From the NCBI GenBank assembly GCA_014529385.2, contig CM043962.1:54209905-54273904 (forward strand): a stretch of DNA of 64,000 nucleotides, written 5' to 3'. Made by a program: the position numbers and the translations under genes. The first letter of the stretch is position 1; every line of letters begins with the position of its first letter. The notes under the pieces were generated by a model. The model saw only the letters and a list, made by a program, of their open reading frames with translations, did no database searches and was not told where the DNA came from. This DNA comes from Adiantum capillus-veneris (Eukaryota; Streptophyta; Polypodiopsida; Polypodiales; Pteridaceae). Below, one piece after another: positions 1-9,692 of this stretch.

Positions 1-592
1 GCTTCTTTACTTTGAAAAAAAGCAAGAGGAATTAGAGCTTCACTGATTTGGCAAAGAAAAAACTCAAAAGACTGATAAAGATGTTGTTGGTGGGATGAAG
101 CACTTGAATTAGAAGTGGTTATGGCCTTCTAATCAGAATAGTATTTATGATAAAATATAATCTTTGGGATAATAAAATATTTTTTAATATATATATGGAA
201 CACATAAATACTTTGGACTAAGCTTGTAGGTTAAAAAAAAGTTGTAAGATGGACATGGATAACAACTGGTACAGTCCATTAATACCTGTAAAACATATCC
301 AAGGGTAACATATCTGTTGTCTTGTTTGGATGGATGCGGGTAAGGACTCTATCTTATCTTGGAAGTTTTTTTTGGCTTAAAGCAATCGTCTACACATGAT
401 TACACTTACACCTACTGCTGGGGAAGTAATTCTGATATTTGTATACTGGGATGATGCTTCATTCTTATAAGCATTGTACAAAGATAATTCTAAGACTAAG
501 TTGTATTTGTACTTATCATTTCCCTTTCTCTGGAGCTACCTGTCCTTTGAATGTAAAAGTTCATTTATGTCTTGTTATTTATGTTAAAACAG

Positions 593-593
<1 letters not shown>
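1..593. other. AT-rich stretch without a recognised gene
   Basis: I see no coding similarity, terminal repeat or RNA gene here. The sequence is AT-rich with short A/T runs, for example around 175-200 and 230-240. Confidence 0.5.

Positions 594-673
<80 letters not shown>
594..673. repeat. (CA)n microsatellite, about 40 units
   Basis: An uninterrupted CA dinucleotide tract of about 80 bp. Any apparent open frame through it is only a His-Thr or Val-Cys repeat and is not a gene. Confidence 0.97.
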
Positions 674-675
<2 letters not shown>

Positions 676-1031
676 GAGAGGTCTTCCAAATCTCTTGGGA
701 TTGTTTCTATGACATTCAAAGTTCATTCCTACCCAAAATATAGAAAAATAGTGTAAAAACCCGCAAAATAAACTTGATTTTCTAAAATTTCCTCTTGGTA
801 AATTCAAGGAAAGGAATTTTATAAGTTTGGGAAAATGATTTTTCCCAAACACTGCTCGTGAGTTAAAGCTCTCTCTGATACCCTCATATGTGCCAATTAC
901 AAGTAGTCGTTATTCCTTCAGCCCAATTCATTATTGAGACTCTCCCACTATTGCAAGCATATATAAGGGCAACTTCACAAACGGGGACTGCCCATCTTGG
1001 CACTTCATGCCAATTGGTGACCCAAGAAGTA

Positions 1032-1079
1032 CCCTACTCGGCCGATGCTTATTCACAAACAAGCATCGACCGAGTAGGG
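1032..1079. repeat. 19-bp near-perfect inverted repeat with 10-nt loop
   Basis: The arms 1032-1050 and 1061-1079 are reverse complements with one mismatch, which would be a G-U pair in RNA. The loop is ATTCACAAAC, and the same string recurs just outside the hairpin at about 1089-1098. The rest of 674-2165 holds nothing else I recognise: short low-complexity stretches and one GC-richer patch at 1190-1320. Confidence 0.8.
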
Positions 1080-2165
1080 CACTCGAGTATTCACAAACAA
1101 TGGACAAGGTAACTTTTTCGTGGAGTGGGAGCGTGCAAAATTGTTGGCTCAACCGGATACATCTTTGGGCACGTGAACACGTAGTTTAGAGATCAAATCT
1201 CCCGCCCAAATTTTTTGATGAAAAGCTACCATGGCAGTTGCACCCATGCTTTGGGCGACGGGAGGGGGGCTAAAAAGTCCGAGGACGGGCATGACGGGGA
1301 TGCCAGCTCGCGCCCTTCCATTTTTTGTGTGAATCAAAATGAGGCGCCCATGTATTAGGTGCAGCCCCTAACCGATCATTCGCTTTGTCTATAGAGAAAG
1401 GGCGGATGCTTGTGAGTCGTCCTAAGGCCAGTTACATAGCAAACGAGCACTCGCTATTTGCTATTTCTTCAAGCCGCCTGTGCTTGTTACACACCATCTT
1501 TTTGAGAGCGACGCCATATTTGAGAGCTGCAAGAAATGTTCGTGAAAACCCATTTTCCCAAATATTCAAAAAAAAATCTTGAATTTGTCAAGATGAAAAG
1601 TTTAAATAAATAGTTTTTTTTTTATATTTTTCATATTAATGTTCTCTATTTTGGGGCAGAATTTCTCCTTTTGCGCTTGCCCTCAACCGAAATTCTTGAA
1701 ATCGAAAACGGCACGATATTAAGCTAAGACACATTTTTCCCGAACACTGGCTACAAACCAACGTTTGTCCAACTTAGAGGAATTTGGACGGCACCATGAG
1801 CCTGCCCAAATATGGCCGCACGCCATTCAACCAATGAGCTCGAATTCCTCTAATTTGCGTCACAAAGATTAGCTCTCAAGCTTCCATTTGGGTGGATCCT
1901 CCTGTTTCACTTCTCCACCAGGGAGTAAAATCACCAATCAATGAAACTAATAATAAAACCAGAGTCAAACAATTCAAATCGGCACAATGTGTCCACCCCC
2001 ACCATATTCTATGCTGAGGAGGGCTATGACGTCATTTGTATCCAAATGGTAGCCATTGTGCAACTTGATGTTATTAACAAGTTTTCTCTGACCATTACCG
2101 CTGTTGAGATCAGGAAGTGTGTAATCACCCTAACTACATTTGACAACCACCTTCACAGATAAGTA

Positions 2166-3686
2166 ATGAAACTTTCTTTCATGACCGCGCTAAAAGCCTG
2201 CTCTAGGAAGAAAGATTTGTACCAAGGCAGCAAGATACATGCTGATATTCGAGCTAGTGGGTTACTACAGAAGGACCCATCCTTGGGGAACACGTTGGTC
2301 AGTATGTATGCCAAGTGCGGTGCATTTGTCAGAGCACAACAAGTCTTTGACGAGCTCCCTGTCCATAGTGTCGTCTCTTGGACTGCACTTATTGCAGGAT
2401 ATGTCCAACATGGGCAAGGCCAGGAAGCTCTAGCATGTTTCCATCGCATGCAGAACCAGGGAGTCTCTCCCGACGCGATGACCTATGCTTGTGCTTTGAA
2501 GGCATGTGGCATTATGCAAAACGTTGAGATGGGCAATCAAATCCATGATGAGATTGTCAGTCAGGGACTGTTGAAACACGATGTCGTGCTTGGTGGAGCT
2601 TTGGTTGGCATGTATGCCAAGTGTGGGGCCCTTTTGAAAGCACAAAAGGTTTTTGACTCACTGCCTGTGTGTGATGGGGTCTCTTGGACTGCATTGATTG
2701 CAGGGTACGCCCAACATGGGCAAGGCCAGGAAGCTCTGTGCTGTTTTCAGCAGATGCGGAGCCAGGGCTTCCCTCCAGATGCGACGACCTATGCTTGTGT
2801 TTTGAAGGCATGTTGTATCGTCCAAGACATTGACATGGGTAATCAAATTCATGATGAGATTGTTAGTCAGGGGCTCTTGAATAGAGATGTTGTGCTTGGT
2901 GGAGTTTTGGTTGACATGTATGCCAAATGTGGCGTGCTTTTGAAAGCTCAAAAAGTTTTTGACATGCTCCCTGTGCGCAATGGGGTCTCTTGGACTGTAC
3001 TAATTACAGGCTATGTCCAACATGGGCAGCACCAGGAAGCTCTGGGTTTTTTTCAGCGGATGCGGAGCCAGGGCTTCACTCCAGATGCAGTCACATATGC
3101 TTGCGTTTTGAAGGCTTGTGGTACCATCCAAGATGTTGACGTGGGCAATCAAATTTATGATGAGATTGTCAGTCAAGGGCTATTGAACAACAATGTCATG
3201 CTTGGTGTAGCTTTGGTTGACATGTACGTCAAATGTGGTGCGCTTTTGAAAGCGCAAAAGGTTTTTGATTTGCTTCCTATGTGTGATGGAGTCTCTTGGA
3301 CTGCATTGATTGGAGGGTATGCTCAACAAGGAGAAGGCCAGGAAGCTCTGGCTTGTTATCAGCAAATGCGGAGCCAGGGCTTCCCTCCGGATGCAGTCAC
3401 ATATGCTTGTGTTTTGAAGGCATGTGGTATCATCCAAAATGTTGACATGGGCAATCAAATTCATGCTGAGATTGTTAGCCAGGGGCTCTTGAAGGGCGAT
3501 GTCGTGCTTGGTGGAGCTTTGGTTGACATGTATGCCAAATGTGGTGTGCTTTTGGAAGCGCAAAAAGCTTTTGACGCACTCCCTATGCGCAATGTGATCT
3601 GGTGTACTTATAGTTCACAAGTTGGGCTTACCCCAACATCTGCCCCCTTAAGCGCATTGATTGCAGGATATGGTCAACAGGGGTAG
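2166..3686 (+). CDS. PLS-class pentatricopeptide repeat protein (PPR-1), open part, ends at premature TAG
   Basis: The frame encodes 506 residues of PPR repeats. A first L-S-P triplet covers residues 1-102, followed by 101-residue P-L-S units starting near residues 103, 204, 305 and 406. Each has the LKACG, DMYAKCG and SWTALIAGY signatures. Known PLS-class PPR proteins bind organellar RNA, usually for C-to-U editing; that is family knowledge. The ATG is preceded by TTCACAGATAAG, almost the same as upstream of the paralog at 53418-51025 (TTCACAGAGAAG), and similarity stops just upstream, so a 3' splice site near TTCACAG is possible. The frame ends at TAG 3684-3686, but PPR similarity continues in the same frame after it. 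Near residues 478-493 there is an in-frame insertion of about 50 nt absent from the paralog. No organelle targeting peptide is visible. Probably not a functional full-length gene. Confidence 0.8.
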   Translation: MKLSFMTALKACSRKKDLYQGSKIHADIRASGLLQKDPSLGNTLVSMYAKCGAFVRAQQVFDELPVHSVVSWTALIAGYVQHGQGQEALACFHRMQNQGVSPDAMTYACALKACGIMQNVEMGNQIHDEIVSQGLLKHDVVLGGALVGMYAKCGALLKAQKVFDSLPVCDGVSWTALIAGYAQHGQGQEALCCFQQMRSQGFPPDATTYACVLKACCIVQDIDMGNQIHDEIVSQGLLNRDVVLGGVLVDMYAKCGVLLKAQKVFDMLPVRNGVSWTVLITGYVQHGQHQEALGFFQRMRSQGFTPDAVTYACVLKACGTIQDVDVGNQIYDEIVSQGLLNNNVMLGVALVDMYVKCGALLKAQKVFDLLPMCDGVSWTALIGGYAQQGEGQEALACYQQMRSQGFPPDAVTYACVLKACGIIQNVDMGNQIHAEIVSQGLLKGDVVLGGALVDMYAKCGVLLEAQKAFDALPMRNVIWCTYSSQVGLTPTSAPLSALIAGYGQQG

Positions 3687-4362
3687 GGTCAGGAAGCGCT
3701 GGGTTGTTTTCAGCAGATGTGGAGCCAGAGCTTCCCTCGAGATGCGGTCACTTGGAATGGACTTATAGGAGGATATGCCGAGCAAGGGCTGGAGAAAGAA
3801 GCTTTGGGCTGTTTTCAATGGATGCAGCAGGAGGGCGTTTTCCTGGATGCAATCACTTTTCTCTAATGTGTTGAATGGATGTAGGCACTCAGGTTTGAAA
3901 TGAGGTCCTCCAGTTTGGTATGCTCTTCTAGGTGCGTGGGAAAAATGGTTGGCTTGCTGGAGGAAGCAGAAAACATTAAATGCATGACAAAAAACAATTC
4001 GCTTGGAAGCAGCCAGTGTGTAGCCACTGGGTCGATGCGAATTGAAATGTTGGTAAATTTGTTCTTGGGGTTACCAAGAAGAAAATTATGTGAAGTCTTG
4101 AACTCAAATTGTCCCGACAACGATATTTCCTGAATGTGCATTGGGTTTCACAAAACCTTTGCATTGATTCCCAAAAGGTTTGGCTTTGTCAACATGGTGA
4201 GCAGTTGGTCAGTACTGGTGCTTCCATCAATGTACCACAAGGGAAAGAACATGCTGGTATGTGGGGATCGCCATGTGGCTACTTCACTAACACAGAAAAA
4301 TGGAGAAGTGCAAATAGTGTACAGAGATGTGAATGCCTTTACGCTGTTTTGTAGACTTGCTT
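3687..4362 (+). pseudogene. Decayed C-terminal P, E/E+ and DYW region of PPR-1
   Basis: After the TAG the frame continues with a PPR motif (GQEALGCFQQM, then a GLIGGYAEQG helix pair) to about 3863. A one-base insertion shifts NVLNGCRHSGL into another frame, and VWYALL of the E domain follows at about 3910-3930 after a deletion. E+ residues (AWKQP, WVDAN, KFVLG) appear at about 4000-4060. A DYW deaminase remnant follows: HGE of the HxE active site at 4193-4201, and VCGDRH at about 4257-4274 where the family normally has CGDCH, so one zinc-binding Cys is lost. RDVNAF follows near 4322-4342. At least three stops and several frameshifts separate these pieces, and the terminal DYW tripeptide is not seen. 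This identifies the locus as a former DYW-class editing factor. Confidence 0.75.
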
Positions 4363-5211
4363 GTTTTGTTTCAAGTCCTCTTGATGCTAATCAAGCTTAA
4401 CACTTTCAATCAATTGCCTAAGATAAAAAAGATGATCATAGTAAAACCCGCCGATGATCATTTTTTTAAAAACAAACCATACAATTTTAATTTGAAGTAA
4501 AATATTTTGTGGAGAAAATTTTGTATATTCCAGGTTTACATTAGAGGGTGGTGGGGATTTTTCAAGAAGCTCATGGTTTAAATATAGCAAGGATGTATGG
4601 GTATTATAAATGATCTTTTGAACATACTGATATAGTGGTAACTCCTTGGAGTAATCATAATATCCTAAATTTTCATGGACAAACGGAAACTTTTTCCTTT
4701 TAGAGCAAGACTCACCACCATTAAACATTGCTCTATGTTTTCATCAACCTGCTTTGCTTTTCACATCATATCATAAGTACACATGATTTCTCCAAGCCAA
4801 ATGTCAACCATAATCTTCCTTTTAAGCCTCAATAGAAATACTTTACCATCAGGAATGTGAGAGTTACCAACTAGGCAACACAAGACTCCATGTGACTAGC
4901 ACTTGATTATTTGCCACATATGCTCCATGTAGGCAAGGGAAGGTTCCTATCAAGGTACAACAAGAGAGCCAACAGAGTGGTCATAGGATAAAGCTACGTA
5001 CTTAATTGAAAGAGAATGCTGACAAAACAACAATGCCACGTGTAGATGCTACAAAAGCACTTCAAAATGTAATTGGAGAAAAGCAACTCCAACCCCCTGC
5101 ACATAATGACCACAACAACAACCTAGCAAACTCGGTAGGAGGAATCTAGTTTGGACCAAATAATTCTTGTTTGAGATCCCAAATGGATCAAGAAGTTCAG
5201 TTGTACCTCTT
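4363..5211. other. Intergenic, nothing recognised
   Basis: AT-rich sequence with one 113-codon minus-strand open frame at 4387-4728 that resembles no family I know and has no supporting context. A short segment near 4516-4560 resembles 49141-49185 and may be a dispersed repeat. Confidence 0.4.
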
Positions 5212-5430
5212 TTAGCAGTGATTGTCGTGCCTTACTCCTTTGCTAATTGTTTTACCTTCAAAATCCCAAACTTCTACTCCTGGCCATGATTTGTGATTGT
5301 TGCAACTAAGAACACACTCTTCTTCATCTCGAGCACAAATAGTCAATGGAAAAGAAACTAAAACAAAACATGTACACAAAAAAAGGACAATAGCAAGCTT
5401 GGGAGAAAGACAAAGCCGAGAACCTTGCAT
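5212..5430 (-). CDS. Candidate small secreted Cys-containing peptide, or first exon
   Basis: A 72-codon open frame. Residues 11-33 form a strongly hydrophobic stretch (LAIVLFLCTCFVLVSFPLTI) after a basic N terminus, and ICA-RDEE then looks like a signal-peptidase site. The predicted mature part is about 39 residues with Cys in ECVLSC and a final Cys. I do not recognise the family. It could be a real small secreted peptide, the first exon of a longer secreted protein, or chance. It lies 350 bp left of an LTR element on the opposite strand, and no transcription signal is evident. Confidence 0.3.
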   Translation of the reverse strand: MQGSRLCLSPKLAIVLFLCTCFVLVSFPLTICARDEEECVLSCNNHKSWPGVEVWDFEGKTISKGVRHDNHC

Positions 5431-5782
5431 TGTACTACCATCATTGATAGAAAAATAAACCCATCGGACACATTTGAATAGAATAAGGAGTGCATATGGC
5501 TATGGTGAGCCAAGTTCTTTGGCCTTTTCAAGGTATTAATAAGCTCTCTCTACTACCACAAGTTAACCTATGGTCTTAACCAGAGTGTATTTTAGAGTAA
5601 CGGTGGGAAGATGTCCACATTTGAATTCAAAAGAGATATTAGATATTACTTGAAACTCTATTTGATCCCACAAGAGAATATTTGTAAGGGACTTTTTCAC
5701 AATCTTTCACTTGATTGCAACAAATGGGTTCCCCAAAAGAGTCTCATTTTCTGAGAGCTAGGCTTACTTGTGGTAACACAAC

Positions 5783-6223
5783 TGTTGGGAAGTAACCCTA
5801 GCCATGGGTACTTACCCTATCTCCCATGACATGACACATGAGCCATCCATGAGGCATAGGCATGACACAAAGTCATAGCCATGTGCCACCCTCATTTATG
5901 AGCATACCATGAACCATGTGAGTCCACAAATTTGAGAAGATGCATGTGCAATAAATGCTCACACCACGTCACTGATGATGTCACTCAAAACCTCTCCACT
6001 CAAGCTGTATGTATAATTTCAAGAATGAATCAATCTACTACGTTGTGCCTATACTGCATCTAGTCTCTCTTATAACTTAATGTCACCCTAATGCAACTAC
6101 CATTAATCATTCTACTACTTTGTGCCTATACTGCATCTAGCCTCTCTCATAACTTAATCCTAACCTAACCCTACCATGAATGGCAGCTTATCCAACCCAC
6201 CACGAGGGGTCTCTACTCCAACA
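5783..6223 (+). repeat. 5' LTR of the 5783-7901 element
   Basis: 441 bp, TG...CA. It aligns with 7516-7901 from AAGTAACCCTAGCCATGGGT onward. A telomere-like CCTAACCTAACCCTA stretch lies near its 3' end (6160-6176). Confidence 0.85.
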
Positions 6224-6228
6224 TCTAC

Positions 6229-6241
6229 TATCAGAGCCTAG
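6229..6241 (+). other. Primer-binding site, initiator-Met-tRNA type
   Basis: TATCAGAGCC lies 5 nt inside the 5' LTR and matches the common plant PBS core. Confidence 0.7.
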
Positions 6242-7515
6242 ATCTGTTAGATTAAGCTCTCCAAGGTTGAGCTAATATTGGAAGAGGGAGTTAGTTGACT
6301 ATTGTTTTGAGTCTTAGATCAATTAATAAGGGTAGTTTCTTTAGACTCAACTTTTCTAAAGTTGGAAACCTTCAACGTGTGCCCGTACCTTACCCAATGA
6401 ATCCACACTATAGATCTAACAAACATTTGGTGCTCTTCAAGCCAAAGAAGCACGAGCCACAACTCCTCAAACCCTATGCATCAATGCTTGCACATGTCAA
6501 CTACAAAGGACAAGACTACCATATTCTTTGAGCTTTTACCTCCTCAAGCCCCATAGGTTGCTGCGTTGCACCATCATCAAGCTTCTCAAGCCTCGAACAT
6601 TATTGCTAACGAGGGCATCACATAACCTACTGGACTGCTGTGTGGAATTGCTAATGAGTTTCAATCAAGATGTCCTGTCGTGGCCAAGATCAGCTTGCCA
6701 TAACCAAAGGAGGCTACTGAAGAGGAAATCTTTTCTAATTTGAACTAGAAATGAGGGAAATTCAATTCAAGGGGGAGACCAATCGACTGCATAAGATTTT
6801 GCAGATAAAGCTTTCAATTTCAAAGGTCAAATTTCTTAAGCTTCAAAGGTATCTTCAACCTTTGCAAAACCTCTTTCCAAGAAGCTATCATTGGGCATAT
6901 ATTGCTTTGTCATTCTATGAGCATAATGTGTATTGTACCACATTCTAATGACATGTAAGCTCTCCTATTTGGAGATGATATTGTAATCGTATACCTTGAA
7001 GAGCTAGACACTTCCTTGCAAGAACAAGGTAAGCCCTTTCTCAAGGATACTTGTACACATAAGAAGAGCACCAAAGGTCTACTTTTGGCTATGCATGATG
7101 CCTATGAAAGCATTTGCACTCGATACAAGGTGTGAATACCATGAGCTACCTCCTATGCCAAGCTCAAGGGGAGAAGATTCAATGATCACAAGGGAAATGT
7201 CATGCTATGACCATGAACAAGACGATCATGAGAAAAAGCTATATCAAGGAGATCATGAAGATCAATACGATGACAAGCATGAACCACAACTCCATGACAA
7301 TGACATGAAGAACCAATGAATCAGGAAGATTCAAGGCATAATTAATGAATAATTATGTGTGCAATTAGGCATTAGTTTAACCTAGGGATAAGAAAGTGAC
7401 CACCTTGTGAACCATAGTGATGTATCATGTTGAGCCACTATGATGTATCAATGAATCACAATGACCCTAGATGAATCATAATTCTATGTACACTATGACT
7501 AGGTTTAAGGGCAAG

Positions 7516-7901
7516 ATTTAAAAAGTAACCCTAGCCATGGGTACTTACCCTATCCCCCATGACATGACACACGAGCCATCCATGAGGCATAGGCATGAAA
7601 CAAAGTCATAGCCATGTGCTACTCTCATTTATTAGGATACCATGAATCGTGTGAGTCTAGAAACATGAGAAGATGAATGTGCAATAAATCTACACACCAC
7701 ATCATTGATGATGTCACCCAAAGCCTCTCCACTCAATTTAGATAAACCCCGTGTATGCATCACTTGAAGAATGAATCAATCTACTACTTTGTGCTTATAC
7801 CGTGTCTAGTCTCTCTCATAACTCAATTTTAACCTAACCCTAACACAACTACCATGACTAGTAGCTTATCCAAGCCACCATTAGGGGTCTCTACCCTAAC
7901 A
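7516..7901 (+). repeat. 3' LTR of the 5783-7901 element
   Basis: About 386 bp. The first seven bases differ from the 5' LTR (ATTTAAA instead of TGTTGGG), then similarity is continuous with several small gaps. It ends CTAACA and is followed by the target duplication. Confidence 0.8.
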
Positions 7902-7906
7902 ACAAC

Positions 7907-8378
7907 ACCGCTATAGCACCACCACTAAAGTAAAGACCAACCAGATGATTTTAGGTTATTTTTGGAAAGATTGTACCTTTTGTGGAAAGTTAAAGAATTT
8001 CAAACAAGGATTTCTAGTGTCCAACTTGTTTATTTTGACTTCAAATTGCATATTGGTAATTTCCTCACTTTGATCTCTTACATTTCATGATTAGTGTTGC
8101 CAACGGGCATTTTGTGTGCTTAATCTATCAATTAAGTGATTAATATGATGTGTTATGCATAGATTTTGATTTGAGAATGGTTATAAGAGTAATGCTACAC
8201 TGTTTGAAGCTGTTTCCAAGCACCCTTAGAATCAAGGGTTGTGATTTTGTGCATGCTTTGAATGACATCATGATGATTGATGAATAGGTCATCTACAGGT
8301 AGTGTGACTCTCTCCTTTCATTCTGTGGCATTCGAAGTTTGATTGCTCATAGAAGCATCCAATTATGCAAAGAGGCTG
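7907..8378. other. Spacer between two LTR elements, nothing recognised
   Basis: About 470 bp with no coding similarity, lying between the 5783-7901 element and the chromovirus LTR that starts at 8379. Confidence 0.4.
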
Positions 8379-8571
8379 TGTAATGGAAATGGCCTATGAA
8401 CTTTGAGAGTAGAAAAATTAGGAAATTAGATGAAGCACTTTTGTGAGGTTACTTTGTGAGCATAGCGGGTGAACTTAATTGATGGTAGAAACATAAACAT
8501 GGTACTTAGTTAACTTGGCATGAACAATACTTTTGCAAGAGAGAGATTTTAGAGAACATGACAATAGTTGA

Positions 8572-8600
8572 GGACCAGATTCATATGGAGCCAGCGGTCC
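8572..8600 (-). promoter_or_regulatory. LTR hairpin, divergent copy
   Basis: On the minus strand GGACC...GGTCC flank about 19 nt. It is the counterpart of perfect 7-bp-stem hairpins at 28169-28194 and 55790-55815, at the same place in the LTR after GGAGGGG. Confidence 0.6.
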
Positions 8601-8932
8601 CCCCTCCAATAGGCTCAAGCCTCAGTCTTAAGGCCTCAAACACCTTCGAAGGTGGAGAGAGCTAGCGGGGAATGAGGGTAGGGAAGAGGACGAAGAAACA
8701 TTCCATAGGAGAAAGAAATAGTTCCTCACTTATCATCACTCTTCTTGCTAGCATACATAATAGCATAGTAATGAAGATGGAGAAGATGGCAAGCTTAAGC
8801 ATTGAAGCATGGCTATTGGTTGGATTTGCATTCCATAGCCAAGAGTGTTGGTGTAGGCTCTCACTTCTCACAAGCTTGGAGAAGGAGGTGGAGTTCCTCA
8901 ACTTTCACCAAGTGAGAATGAATTCACAAAAT

Positions 8933-8934
<2 letters not shown>

Positions 8935-8979
<45 letters not shown>
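8935..8979. repeat. (GT)22 microsatellite inside LTR
   Basis: Pure GT tract within the chromovirus 3' LTR. The other LTR copies carry CT/CA tracts at a comparable place. Confidence 0.95.
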
Positions 8980-8980
<1 letters not shown>

Positions 8981-9350
8981 TGTATACCCCCCTAGCACCC
9001 CACTTGCTTGCTTGGGGCGATTTGTAGCTTTTACACATGTTTCAAGCTCATTGGACCCCTCTCCCTCCTAGCCTATCACATGCAGCATGCATTCAAGTAC
9101 ATGGGTAGTCTTTGGACAAGTGTCCTCCTTACCCCCTAGAGAGAGAGAGAGCTTGAAAGTATCTAGATATTTGTTGGATGGAACTAGAAGCTCATTGGAC
9201 CCCTCTTTAGCCCAACCAATAGCATTCAAGCACACCATGTGGTTAAGCATAGGGAGAGTATGACATGTGTCCCATGTGACCTTTGTGAAAAGGGGTGTCC
9301 TTCGGGTGACTGGAAGGTTAAGTCCAAGATTCCCCTAACTTTGGGACTTT

Positions 9351-9692
9351 CATGCATAGGAAGCTTCTCAAGCACCTTTCTCATTAAGTTTGTAGGGTCT
9401 CTTTTTGACTCAAGCACCTTACCCCCCCATGCATGGGAAGCTTCTCAAGCACCTTCCTCATTAAGTTTGTAGGGTCTCTTTTTGACTCAAGCCTTACCCC
9501 CCATGCATGGGAAGCTTCTAAAGAACCTTCCTCATTAAGTTTGTAGGGTCTCTTTTTGACTCAAGCACCTTAACCCCCCATGCATGGGAAGCTTCTCAAG
9601 CACCTTCCTCATTAATTTTTTAGGGTCTCTTTTTGACTCAAGCACCTTACCCCCCATGCATGGAAAGCTTCTCAAGCACCTTCCTCGTTAAG
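9351..9692. repeat. Tandem array, about 76-bp unit, five copies, inside LTR U3
   Basis: Units begin CATGCATGGGAAGCTTCT at 9351, 9428, 9502, 9579 and 9655 (periods 77, 74, 77, 76). Each includes GGGTCTCTTTTTGACTCAAG. A shorter ~30-bp array with CACCTTAGTCATCAAGC continues to about 9830. Confidence 0.9.

Larger units (their letters stand above)
5783..7901 (+). mobile_element. Complete short non-autonomous LTR retrotransposon (TRIM-like), 2.1 kb
   Basis: Two direct LTRs (5783-6223 and 7516-7901) flank an internal region of about 1.3 kb. The element is bounded by a perfect 5-bp target duplication ACAAC at 5778-5782 and 7902-7906. The 5' LTR begins TGTTGGGA and ends CAACA. A primer-binding site containing TATCAGAGCC, as in initiator-Met-tRNA primed copia-type elements, begins at 6229. 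A purine-rich tract (TTAAGGGCAAGA) precedes the 3' LTR. The inside has only short frames (6295-6531, 6528-6743, 6751-6948, 7095-7319) with no gag, protease, RT or integrase similarity. It must have been moved by proteins supplied in trans. It is longer than classical TRIMs. Confidence 0.85.

Noticed and set aside
439-852. Open frames on both strands through the CA tract
   Set aside because: They are His-Thr and Val-Cys translations of a microsatellite; no other support.
2153-3563. Open frames antisense to the PPR-1 repeats
   Set aside because: Shadow frames produced by the repetitive PPR coding sequence; the sense strand has the clear PPR motifs.
4387-4728. 113-codon minus-strand open frame
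   Set aside because: AT-rich, no recognisable domain, no context; too little to call a gene.
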